From: Verrucomicrobia bacterium UBA1731
GTDB taxonomy: Bacteria; Verrucomicrobiota; Kiritimatiellia; RFP12; UBA1067
Length of the DNA stretch: 7,008 nt
Assembly: GCA_002317575.1 (NCBI GenBank)
Contig: DCIH01000041.1
Coordinates: forward strand, 29,613 to 36,620
Reading direction: 5' to 3'
Shown: piece after piece, positions 1 to 6,961 of the stretch
Position numbering within the stretch: position 1 is the stretch's first letter
Layout of the letters: the number at the start of each line of letters is the position of its first letter
The notes under the pieces: model-generated
The model's database searches: none
Told to the model about the DNA's origin: nothing
The model's input: only the letters and a program-made list of their open reading frames with translations
Translations under genes and position numbers: made by a program

Positions 1-2334
1 TACGAGATGTTCGGCGAGGACGCGGTCGTCGCTTCCCCCATCCTCGGCGCCACGCTCACGCAACGTGCGGGGCAGCCCTTGTGCGGCGTGCCGTACCACG
101 CTTTGGACGCATACTTGGCGAAGCTCATCCGCGCCGGCAAGACGGCGGCGATCTGCGATCAGATGGAAGATCCGCGCCTCGTCAAGAAGGGCCAGGTCGT
201 CCGCCGCGAGGTGACGCGCATCGTCACCCCTGGCACGATCACGGAAGACGGTCTTCTGGACGAGAACGCCAACAACTACATTGCCGCCACGAGCGGAAAC
301 GGTCTTGCGATGCTCGACCTCTCCACGGGCGAATTCTGGGTGGAGCAATTCGTGGACGAAGCGCGTCTCGCCGAAGGTCTCGCGCGTTACCGTCCCGCGG
401 AAATCCTGAAGCCGGACGAATCGAACGCCTGGACATTCGCGCTCGACGCCGCCCGTGAGGAACTGCTGCGTCATTTCAATGTCACGGCGCTCGACGGTTT
501 CGGTCTGGAAGGAAAATCCGAACTCGTCTGCGCGGCGGGCGGTTTGCTCTACTATGTGCATGTCACGCTGCGGCACAACGTCGAGCATGTGCGGACGCTG
601 CGCATCCGCGAGTCGTCCGATTTCCTGGCGCTCGGTCCGGACGTGATCCGCCATCTCGCGCTGTTGCCGGGCGAGGGCGTCTCGCGCGACGCGTCGCTCG
701 CGGGCGTCCTGGACGTCACGAATACGCCCATGGGCGCGCGTCGGCTCGCCTCGTGGATCCGCCAGCCGCTCCGCAAGGCGGACGAGGTGAACGCGCGGCT
801 CGACGCCGTGGAGACGTTCGTGAAGGACCGCTTGGCGCTGTCGCGTCTGCAGGGACTCCTGGGCGGCGTGCGCGACCTTGAGCGTCTTGTCGCGAAGGTC
901 GATTCCGGCCGCGCGAACGCGCGCGACGTGAAGGCGCTCGCGGAAAGCTTGCGCCCCGTGCCCGAGCTTCGCCAGGCGCTCGCGGCGGCGAACCGCGGCG
1001 CGGCGGTGCTGGACGGCGTCCTCGCGCGGTTGAGTCCTGAGGCGGACGTGGTGGACCTCGTCGACCGCGCCATCGCCGAGAATCCGAATGTGCTGCTCAC
1101 CGAAGGCAACCTGATCGCGCCCGGCTACAACGCGGATCTGGATGAGCTGCGCAAGATCGCGAGCGAAGGCCACAAGTGGATCGCCGAATACCAGGCGCGC
1201 GAAATCGAGCGTACCGGTCTTAAGACGCTGCGCGTCAGGCGCAACAGCGTGTTCGGATTCTACATCGAGATTTCCAAGGCCGCGGCCGTCTCGGCGCCGC
1301 CCGAGTACGAGCGCCGTCAGACGCTCACCAATGCCGAACGCTTCACCACGCCCGAACTCAAGGAGTACGAGCAGAAGGTGGTGGGTGCGCAGGATAAGAG
1401 CTTTGCGCTGGAGCAGGCGCTTTTTCGCGAGGTGGTCGCGCAGATCGCCGCCCACACGGCAACGATCCAGCAGACGGCGACGGCCACGGGCGATCTGGAC
1501 GCGATCCTGTCGTTCGCCGACCGCGCGCTCGCGGCCGGTTACATGCGGCCCGAGGTGGACGATTCGGATGTGCTCGAAATCGACGACGGTCGTCATCCGA
1601 TCATCGAGCAGCTCCCCGACGCGGAACCGTTCGTCCCGAACTCGGCGCGGTTGAACGGCACGACGGATCAGCTGCTGCTCATCACCGGGCCAAACATGGC
1701 CGGCAAGTCAACGTACATCCGCCAAGTGGCGACGCTCGCGGTGATGGCGCAGGCGGGGAGCTTCGTTCCCGCCGCGCGCATGCGCCTCGGCGCGCTGGAC
1801 CGTGTCTTCACGCGCATCGGCGCGGGCGACGACCTTTCGCGCGGACGTTCCACCTTCCTCGTGGAGATGCAGGAGTGTGCGAACATCCTGAATAACGCGA
1901 CGACGAAGTCACTCATCGTGCTGGACGAAATCGGCCGCGGCACATCCACGTTCGACGGCATCTCCATCGCGTGGGCCGTGGCGGAATATCTGCACGAGAA
2001 CCCGAAGGTCAAGGCGAAGACGCTGTTCGCCACGCACTACCACGAACTCGCCGATTTGGCGGACAAGTTCACGGGTGTGAAGAACTGGACCGTGCGCGTG
2101 AAGCAGGAGGGCGGCAAGCTCGTTTTTCTGCGTCGCGTGGCGCCGGGCGTCGCCGAGAAGAGCTTCGGCATCCATGTGGCCGCGATGGCCGGCTTGCCGC
2201 CGGCCGTGGTGGAACGCGCGGATCAGATATTGAAGAACCTGGAGGCGAACGATCTCGATGTGAATGCGCCGAAACTCGTCAAGAAGCCGCGCAAGAAACT
2301 GTCGGACATACCGGGGCAGATGACACTTTTCTGA
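1..2334 (+). CDS. mutS: DNA mismatch repair protein MutS (5' end outside window)
   Basis: MutS binds base mismatches and small loops and, as an ATP-driven clamp, recruits MutL to start strand repair. The frame is open from base 1. The first two codons (Tyr-Glu) match the end of the F-Y-E mismatch-wedge motif (E. coli F36/E38), so roughly 36 residues, including the wedge Phe, lie outside; the ATG at 7 is internal. About 777 codons are visible, so the full protein should be near 815 residues. Visible landmarks are the PYHA segment of domain I, the VTPGT motif near 226, the lever/clamp region (about 1180-1410), Walker A GPNMAGKST (1687-1713), the signature loop GAGDDLxxGRSTF (1819-1857), Walker B and the DEIGRGTST segment (from 1912), and the ATHYHE switch (2032-2049). 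The protein ends in QMTLF, a clamp-binding peptide, with no tetramerisation tail after it. The reading frame is intact. Identification is essentially certain. Confidence 0.97.
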   Translation, partial: YEMFGEDAVVASPILGATLTQRAGQPLCGVPYHALDAYLAKLIRAGKTAAICDQMEDPRLVKKGQVVRREVTRIVTPGTITEDGLLDENANNYIAATSGNGLAMLDLSTGEFWVEQFVDEARLAEGLARYRPAEILKPDESNAWTFALDAAREELLRHFNVTALDGFGLEGKSELVCAAGGLLYYVHVTLRHNVEHVRTLRIRESSDFLALGPDVIRHLALLPGEGVSRDASLAGVLDVTNTPMGARRLASWIRQPLRKADEVNARLDAVETFVKDRLALSRLQGLLGGVRDLERLVAKVDSGRANARDVKALAESLRPVPELRQALAAANRGAAVLDGVLARLSPEADVVDLVDRAIAENPNVLLTEGNLIAPGYNADLDELRKIASEGHKWIAEYQAREIERTGLKTLRVRRNSVFGFYIEISKAAAVSAPPEYERRQTLTNAERFTTPELKEYEQKVVGAQDKSFALEQALFREVVAQIAAHTATIQQTATATGDLDAILSFADRALAAGYMRPEVDDSDVLEIDDGRHPIIEQLPDAEPFVPNSARLNGTTDQLLLITGPNMAGKSTYIRQVATLAVMAQAGSFVPAARMRLGALDRVFTRIGAGDDLSRGRSTFLVEMQECANILNNATTKSLIVLDEIGRGTSTFDGISIAWAVAEYLHENPKVKAKTLFATHYHELADLADKFTGVKNWTVRVKQEGGKLVFLRRVAPGVAEKSFGIHVAAMAGLPPAVVERADQILKNLEANDLDVNAPKLVKKPRKKLSDIPGQMTLF
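2317..2331 (+). other. Sliding-clamp (beta/DnaN)-binding pentapeptide at the MutS C-terminus
   Basis: The last five codons of mutS read Q-M-T-L-F and are followed directly by TGA. This fits the bacterial clamp-binding consensus (QxxLF type) and corresponds to the QMSLL peptide of E. coli MutS. In E. coli that peptide is followed by a short tetramerisation domain; here nothing follows. It would tether MutS to the replication clamp. The match is seen in the sequence; binding is inferred from the family. Confidence 0.75.
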
Positions 2335-2337
2335 TCC

Positions 2338-2346
2338 GGAAGAGGG
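2338..2346 (+). promoter_or_regulatory. Ribosome binding site for the KS-like gene
   Basis: The purine run GGAAGAGGG lies 10 nt upstream of the ATG at 2357, in the 22-nt gap after the mutS stop codon. It contains the GAGG core expected to pair with 16S rRNA. It supports the chosen start. No promoter can be discerned in so short a gap, so transcription probably continues from mutS. Confidence 0.6.
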
Positions 2347-2356
2347 CCTTTTTCAG

Positions 2357-3754
2357 ATGTTGGGACGAAAGACGAAAGCTGAACCCGCCGACGCGCCACA
2401 GACCGCGCCCGTCGCTGTCGTCGGTATGTCCTGCCGGTTCGCCGGTGCTTCCGATCCCGGCGCGCTGTGGCGCATGCTGATGGCGGGGCGCTCGGCGATC
2501 GAGACGCTGCCGAACGATGTGGCGCTGCCGATCGGCTGCCGGAATCTACTGCCCGACCGCACATATCCGTCGTCCGCGGGCCAGCTTGGCGATCTCTATT
2601 CGTGTCTGTCGTTCGAGCAGCGTTTTCCCCGCGCGCTCAACTGCGGCGAAAACCAGGACGCCTATTTCATTTCGCAGCTGGCCATCGACGCGCTGGCGGA
2701 CGCGGGCATGCGGCCGCATGTGCACGAGACGGTCCGCGGGACGCTCCGCCTCGGCTATGCGCCCGTGTTCACGTCTTCGGGTGTCAACTGGTTGGGGCAT
2801 ACATTCTTCGTCGAGCAGACGATGGAGATCGCCCGCCGTTTCTTCCCCGGCGCGCCGGTGGATGCGCTGGAGGCGGTCTGCGCCAAGCTCCGGGAGTCGC
2901 TTCCCGCGCCGGACGGCGGCGCGTTCGGCACGGCGCTGCCGCATCGCGTGGCCGACGCGGTCGCGCGCGCCTGTTCTTTTTCGGGTTCCGCGACGGTGAT
3001 GGACGCGGGTTCGCTCACGGGTGTGGAGGCGTTGTGCGCGGCGGCGGACGATTTGCGCCGCGGCGATGCCGATGTCGCGCTGGTGGGCGCGGTGACGCCG
3101 CCGTATTCGCGGGCGGAATTGGCGGGGCTTTCCGGCGTGGCGGCGTTTTCGCCCGACCGCTCGTTGACGCCGTTCGATCGCGACGCCCACGGCACGATTC
3201 CGGGCGAGGGCGGCGCTTTCTTCGTGTTGAAGCGGCGCGCGGACGCGCTCGCCGCGCACGACCGCATCTATGCGCTGGTGCGCGCCGGCGCGTCCGGCAC
3301 GGGGGCCGCTTCGCTCGCGCTTGCGGCAGAGCAGAGCCGCTTGCCACTTGCGTCCGTCGCCATGGTCGAGGCGGACGGTTCCGGCGTCCCTGAGGCGGAC
3401 GCTGCCGAGGTCGCGGAACTGCAGGAACTCTGGGGCGAGCACAAGCCGGGCGGTCCACTGGTGGGCATCGGTTCCGTGAAGGGCAATCTCGGCCATTGTT
3501 TCACGGCAAGCGCCGCCGCGGGTCTCGTGAAGACGGCGCTTTCGCTGCACCGCCGCGTGCTCGCGCCGCAGGTGGCGCCGGCGCATCCTCTGGAGGCGTT
3601 GTCCCGTCTCGATTCTTCCGTGTATCTGTTGGACCGTCCGCGGCCCTGGATCACGGGCGATCCGGCGAGTCCGCGCCGCGCCGCGGTGCTGGCGCGCGGC
3701 GACGGCCGCTCCGCGGCCGTGCTGCTTGAAGAGGAGCCGGAGGTGCGCGCGTGA
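2357..3754 (+). CDS. Ketosynthase-fold protein with degenerate active site (PUFA/polyketide-synthase type)
   Basis: This 465-residue protein has the fold landmarks of a type I beta-ketoacyl synthase. After a polar leader (1-17) come VAVVGMSCRFAG (19-30), an extended QT..I/LP insertion typical of PUFA-synthase-like KSs (about 150-185), FSPDRSLTPFDRDAHG (264-279), a GEGGAFFVLKR strand (283-293), and VKGNLGH (374-380). The catalytic positions differ. The nucleophile motif DxACSSS reads D216-A-G-S219-L-T, putting Ser for Cys. The HGTGT motif reads D340-G-S-G-V, putting Asp for the first His. The GTNAH near the C-terminus reads R-S-A-A-V. The second catalytic His (380) and Lys375 remain. Known condensing KSs need Cys-His-His, so ordinary condensation is unlikely; a chain-length-factor-like or structural role, or serine-based acyl transfer, is possible. 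It overlaps the next gene by 4 nt and ends where a KS domain normally meets the KS-AT linker. The fold assignment is firm; the role is not. Confidence 0.88.
   Translation: MLGRKTKAEPADAPQTAPVAVVGMSCRFAGASDPGALWRMLMAGRSAIETLPNDVALPIGCRNLLPDRTYPSSAGQLGDLYSCLSFEQRFPRALNCGENQDAYFISQLAIDALADAGMRPHVHETVRGTLRLGYAPVFTSSGVNWLGHTFFVEQTMEIARRFFPGAPVDALEAVCAKLRESLPAPDGGAFGTALPHRVADAVARACSFSGSATVMDAGSLTGVEALCAAADDLRRGDADVALVGAVTPPYSRAELAGLSGVAAFSPDRSLTPFDRDAHGTIPGEGGAFFVLKRRADALAAHDRIYALVRAGASGTGAASLALAAEQSRLPLASVAMVEADGSGVPEADAAEVAELQELWGEHKPGGPLVGIGSVKGNLGHCFTASAAAGLVKTALSLHRRVLAPQVAPAHPLEALSRLDSSVYLLDRPRPWITGDPASPRRAAVLARGDGRSAAVLLEEEPEVRA
3739..3743 (+). promoter_or_regulatory. Ribosome binding site that selects the GTG start of the AT-DH-PPTase gene
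   Basis: A perfect GGAGG lies inside the last codons of the KS-like gene, 7 nt before the GTG at 3751. The alternative ATG at 3757 would sit 13 nt away. The spacing favours GTG, which overlaps the upstream TGA as GTGA, a typical arrangement for translational coupling. Confidence 0.75.
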
Positions 3755-6700
3755 CGATGTGCTTTGACGATGGTTTCGCGAGCGAACTCGTGCTCGTCTC
3801 CGCGGCGGATGACGCCGCGCTGCTGGCGGAAGTTTCCCGGCTCGAGGCATTTCTTCAGCAGGCGCCCGACGCGCTGCTGCGCGATGTCGCCTACACCTGT
3901 TCGCTGGCGCGCGGACCGGCCGTTTTGGCCGTTGTTTCCTCCACGGTGAACGAATTGCGCGGCCGGCTGGCCCTGGCCCGGGGACGCCTCGTTTCCGGTG
4001 CGACGCGCATCCGCGACCGCAGCGGTACATACTACAGCGGCGTACGCGCGCCGGCCAAGACGGCCTTTCTGGTACCCGGCGCGGCGAGTTTCTATCCGGA
4101 CATGTTGCGTGATATCATCCTTGCATATCCGCGGATGCGCGTGGCGTTCGACGAACTTGAGGAGGCGCTGGCGGGTTCCGGTCCGTTCCAGCCGTCGTCA
4201 TTCGTATTCCCGCCGGCGGCCTGCTACCGTCGCGACGCGGAGGTCTTCTCCGCGGGCGGCTACGCGGAGGCTGTCGTATCCGTGGCTTCGGCATCGGCGG
4301 CCGTGATTCGGTTCCTAGCGGCTGCCGGTCTCAGGGCCGACGGTTACGCCGGCTTCGGCGGCGGCGATCTGGTGGCGCTGGCCTGCTCGGGTGCGTTCGG
4401 CGACATGAACCGCGCGTCGCGGCAGGCGTTCGTGCGCGATGTGTACGCGTTGTCGGCACGCGTGGTGAAGGGTATGCCGGAACCCGACTGGAAGCAGCTC
4501 GTGCTGGATGCGGAATGGTGCGCGAAATTCGATTCCGATTTCCGGAAGTTCGCGCAACGGTGGATCAAGCAGATGCCATCCCTGCCCGTGTACTCCTGCG
4601 CGACGGCGGCGCCGATCGGGCCGAAGACCAAGGACGCGCGCGCGCAGTCGGCCGCATTGTGGACATCCGCCGTTGATTTCGCCGCAACGCTTCGCCGCAT
4701 GCACGCGGATGGATATCGAACATTCGTCGAAGCGGGCCCCCGCAGTTTGTTTTCGACGGCTGCCAAGGAGGCGTTGCGCGGACTCGACTGCGAAATCGTC
4801 ACATTCAACCGCGCGCACCGCTCAGGGCTCGTGCAGATGCAGCACGCCCTGGGGCTTCTTGCCGCGCTTGGCCATCCGGTGGACCCGGCGCCGCTGTTCG
4901 AAGATCGCCGCGCCCATCGGCTCGATTTCGACGCTCCGCTATCGCTCGAGGCGCGCGCGGACTCGAAGCTCAAGCTTTCCCGTGCCTTTCCGCGCATGAC
5001 CTACCAGGCCGACGAACCGGAATTCGTGAAATCGGCGTCCGTCACGGTCGCCGAGGCCGCACCCGGACAGCGCGGCAAACGGCGCGCCGAATCGCTGGAG
5101 GCGCGCAAGCGCCGCAAGCAGCAGCAGTTCGACTTCGGTGCCGCGGCGCCGCTCATCTCCGACGCGCAGGCGACGCTCGACCCCGAAGGTGCCTCCATCG
5201 AAATCGTGAAGACATTCACGCTGAAGGACGCGCCGTTCTTTGCGGAGACGGCGGTTGGGGCTTCGCAGCTTTCCTATTCGGATTCGAAGTTGCGCGGCTA
5301 TGTGCCGCTCACGCTTCTGGCGGCGGCGGAGATTCTCGCGGAGACGGCGTCGCGGCTGGTGCCCAATCGGCAACTCTTGTCTATCGAGGGACTCGAAACG
5401 CCGCAGACGCTTGCGTTCGCGGGTGGCGCTCTGGCGTTGCGCGTGCGCGCCGAGCGCGTCGTATCGACCGACGAAGGACGCTTGGCCGTGAGGGCGTCTT
5501 TGCGCGTCGACGACGCGGACGCCGCCGTGAAGCCGCCAGTCGTCTCCGCGACATTCGCGTTCGCCGATGGCGAAGTCGTCCGGCCCGCATTCGCCTTCCG
5601 GCCTCTCAAGCGGCCGCGTGATGTGCATTGGACGGCGCGCGACGTGTATCCTGCGCGTCTGGCGGTGGGCGAGACGCTTCAATGCGTGCGACGCGCCGAC
5701 ATGTGGAGCGAAGAAGGCCTCGATTACGAAATCGAGGCGCCCGATTCGGGCCGCGCCGTCGCGCACACATCCGTTCCTGTGTGGACGGCGAATCCGCTGC
5801 TGCTCGAGGCCGTCTCCCAGGGGTTCGCGCTGTGGCGCAGCCACGCGCGGTTTGCTGGCGCGTTCTCCTACCCGTTCCGCGTGCGTCGCATTGATTTCCA
5901 CGCGCAGAACGTCCCCGCGGGGACTCGCTTGAAATGCTATCTGCGGCTCACCGACGTGACGCCGAAAACGCAGGTCGCTGACATCCAGGTGACGGGCGGC
6001 GACGGCAATCTGCTCTTCGCGCTGCACGGCTACGAGGAAATGACGGAACGCGTGCCCGAGGAGTATGTGAAACTCGTGCTGTCGCCCGCGACGGCGTTTC
6101 TTACCGAAAAGATCGGGGCGGACAAACTGGGGTCGCCCGTCTATGCGTTCGCGTCGGCACTGATCACGGATGTGCCGTATCCCATCTTCGAGCGCAACGA
6201 GGGCCTTTGGCTCAAGACCGTGTCTCAGATTGCGCTGAACGCCTCGGAACGCCGCAAGTTCTCGGAAATGACGGGATCCACCGCGCGTCGCACGGAGTGG
6301 CTGTTCGGCCGACTTGCGGCGAAGGAGGCCGTGCGTCGATATTTGCTCGAAAACCATCAGGCGCGGTGGATGGACGCGGATGTGGAGATCTGGGCAAACG
6401 AGAAGGGCAAGCCCTGTGCCGTGGGCGCGTGGGCGGACAACCTGTCCACGCGGCTCGATCTGGCGATTTCGCATACCGCCGACTTCGTGGTGGCGATCGT
6501 CGCCTCCAAGGCGCGCGTAGGCGTAGACGCCGAGCGCGTGACACGCGATTTGTCGTCCGAGTTCACGGCCGGCGCGTTCGAGTCGTGCGAACTCGAGCTC
6601 GCCGCCACGGGCGTGGACGTGGCCGCGGCGACGATCCGCTTCTGGTGCGCGAAGGAGGCCGTTTCCAAGGCGCTCGGCACGGGCCTGAGGTATTCGCCGC

Positions 6701-6882
6701 GCGCGCTACAGGTGACGGCGTTCGATCTCGCCACGGGCGCGCTCGAGGTGACGCTCACGGGCGATTGGCTTGAAGCGTTCAAGCAGTTCCGCGGGTTACC
6801 GGTGAAGGTGTCCACCGTCATCGTCCGCAACCATGTGCTCGCCACATGCTTCATTCCCGAAACGCTCGTTCGTGACGAATGA
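3751..6882 (+). CDS. AT-like / DH-like / Sfp-type PPTase multidomain protein
   Basis: 1043 residues, GTG start. Residues 9-85 match a KS-AT linker (ELVLVSA onward). Residues 100-385 are acyltransferase-like: the GQGxQ strand reads GAASF (110-114), the nucleophile elbow GHSxG reads GFGGG (201-205, Gly at the Ser site), the usual HS motif appears as F-D261-S, and FVEAGPRSLF (325-334) is retained. Residues 421-462 form a charged Lys/Arg/Gln-rich linker. Residues 475-765 are a double-hotdog dehydratase-like domain: FLxDH reads FFAET (496-500), the FHGPxFQ motif reads AVGETLQ, and the Asp of the LLDAxxQ motif is Glu686 (LLEAVSQ). Residues 800-1043 are an Sfp-type phosphopantetheinyl transferase that looks intact: EWLFGRLAAKEA (849-860), KGKP (885-888), SH (907-908), GVDAE with D926/E928, and WCAKEAVSKA (965-974). 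The PPTase would load phosphopantetheine from CoA onto an acyl carrier protein, but none is encoded here. No signal peptide or membrane segment is seen, so a cytosolic location is likely. The gene is coupled to the KS-like gene and the two look like one split megasynthase subunit. PPTase is confident, the AT and DH folds fairly so, and their inactivity is inferred. Confidence 0.88.
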   Translation: MTMCFDDGFASELVLVSAADDAALLAEVSRLEAFLQQAPDALLRDVAYTCSLARGPAVLAVVSSTVNELRGRLALARGRLVSGATRIRDRSGTYYSGVRAPAKTAFLVPGAASFYPDMLRDIILAYPRMRVAFDELEEALAGSGPFQPSSFVFPPAACYRRDAEVFSAGGYAEAVVSVASASAAVIRFLAAAGLRADGYAGFGGGDLVALACSGAFGDMNRASRQAFVRDVYALSARVVKGMPEPDWKQLVLDAEWCAKFDSDFRKFAQRWIKQMPSLPVYSCATAAPIGPKTKDARAQSAALWTSAVDFAATLRRMHADGYRTFVEAGPRSLFSTAAKEALRGLDCEIVTFNRAHRSGLVQMQHALGLLAALGHPVDPAPLFEDRRAHRLDFDAPLSLEARADSKLKLSRAFPRMTYQADEPEFVKSASVTVAEAAPGQRGKRRAESLEARKRRKQQQFDFGAAAPLISDAQATLDPEGASIEIVKTFTLKDAPFFAETAVGASQLSYSDSKLRGYVPLTLLAAAEILAETASRLVPNRQLLSIEGLETPQTLAFAGGALALRVRAERVVSTDEGRLAVRASLRVDDADAAVKPPVVSATFAFADGEVVRPAFAFRPLKRPRDVHWTARDVYPARLAVGETLQCVRRADMWSEEGLDYEIEAPDSGRAVAHTSVPVWTANPLLLEAVSQGFALWRSHARFAGAFSYPFRVRRIDFHAQNVPAGTRLKCYLRLTDVTPKTQVADIQVTGGDGNLLFALHGYEEMTERVPEEYVKLVLSPATAFLTEKIGADKLGSPVYAFASALITDVPYPIFERNEGLWLKTVSQIALNASERRKFSEMTGSTARRTEWLFGRLAAKEAVRRYLLENHQARWMDADVEIWANEKGKPCAVGAWADNLSTRLDLAISHTADFVVAIVASKARVGVDAERVTRDLSSEFTAGAFESCELELAATGVDVAAATIRFWCAKEAVSKALGTGLRYSPRALQVTAFDLATGALEVTLTGDWLEAFKQFRGLPVKVSTVIVRNHVLATCFIPETLVRDE

Positions 6883-6910
6883 CGGGCAGGCGCAGAACAT
6901 GCGAAAAACA

Positions 6911-6938
6911 AAAGCCCGGCGCGGATGCGTCGGGCTTT
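6911..6938. terminator. Bidirectional intrinsic terminator between convergent genes
   Basis: An inverted repeat pairs AAAGCCCG (6911-6918) perfectly with CGGGCTTT (6931-6938). Four inner pairs (6919-6922 with 6927-6930, one of them G-T) continue the stem to a GGAT tetraloop, giving a 12-bp hairpin. On the + strand the tail is TTTCCTTTGT, a modest U-tract. On the - strand it reads TTTTGTTTTT, a strong one. The hairpin sits 28 nt after the PPTase gene's stop and 23 nt beyond the stop of the convergent gene, so it can end both transcripts, probably more efficiently for the - strand gene. Confidence 0.88.
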
Positions 6939-6961
6939 CCTTTGTAGCGAAAAGGTTCCGC

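Noticed and set aside
7..9. ATG at position 7 as the true start of mutS
   Set aside because: The two preceding codons (Tyr-Glu) continue the conserved mismatch-wedge motif, and the residues after it align inside domain I, so the ATG is internal and the real start is upstream of the window.
2467..3393. 308-codon + strand frame inside the KS-like gene
   Set aside because: An out-of-frame shadow dominated by Arg, Ala and Gly; the overlapping frame holds all the KS motifs.
3757..3759. ATG two codons into the large gene as its start
   Set aside because: The GGAGG site is 7 nt from the GTG at 3751 but 13 nt from this ATG, and the GTGA overlap is a common coupled arrangement. The difference is only two residues.
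2546..4030. 494-codon open frame on the - strand lying under both the KS-like and AT-like genes
   Set aside because: It crosses the junction of two well-supported + strand genes, is extremely Arg/Ala/His-rich, and shows no recognisable motif. Such frames arise when high-GC codons are read antisense.
4939..6474. 511-codon open frame on the - strand opposite the DH-like and PPTase regions
   Set aside because: Arg-rich low-information translation with no domain signature, while the + strand frame here carries conserved PPTase and hotdog motifs.
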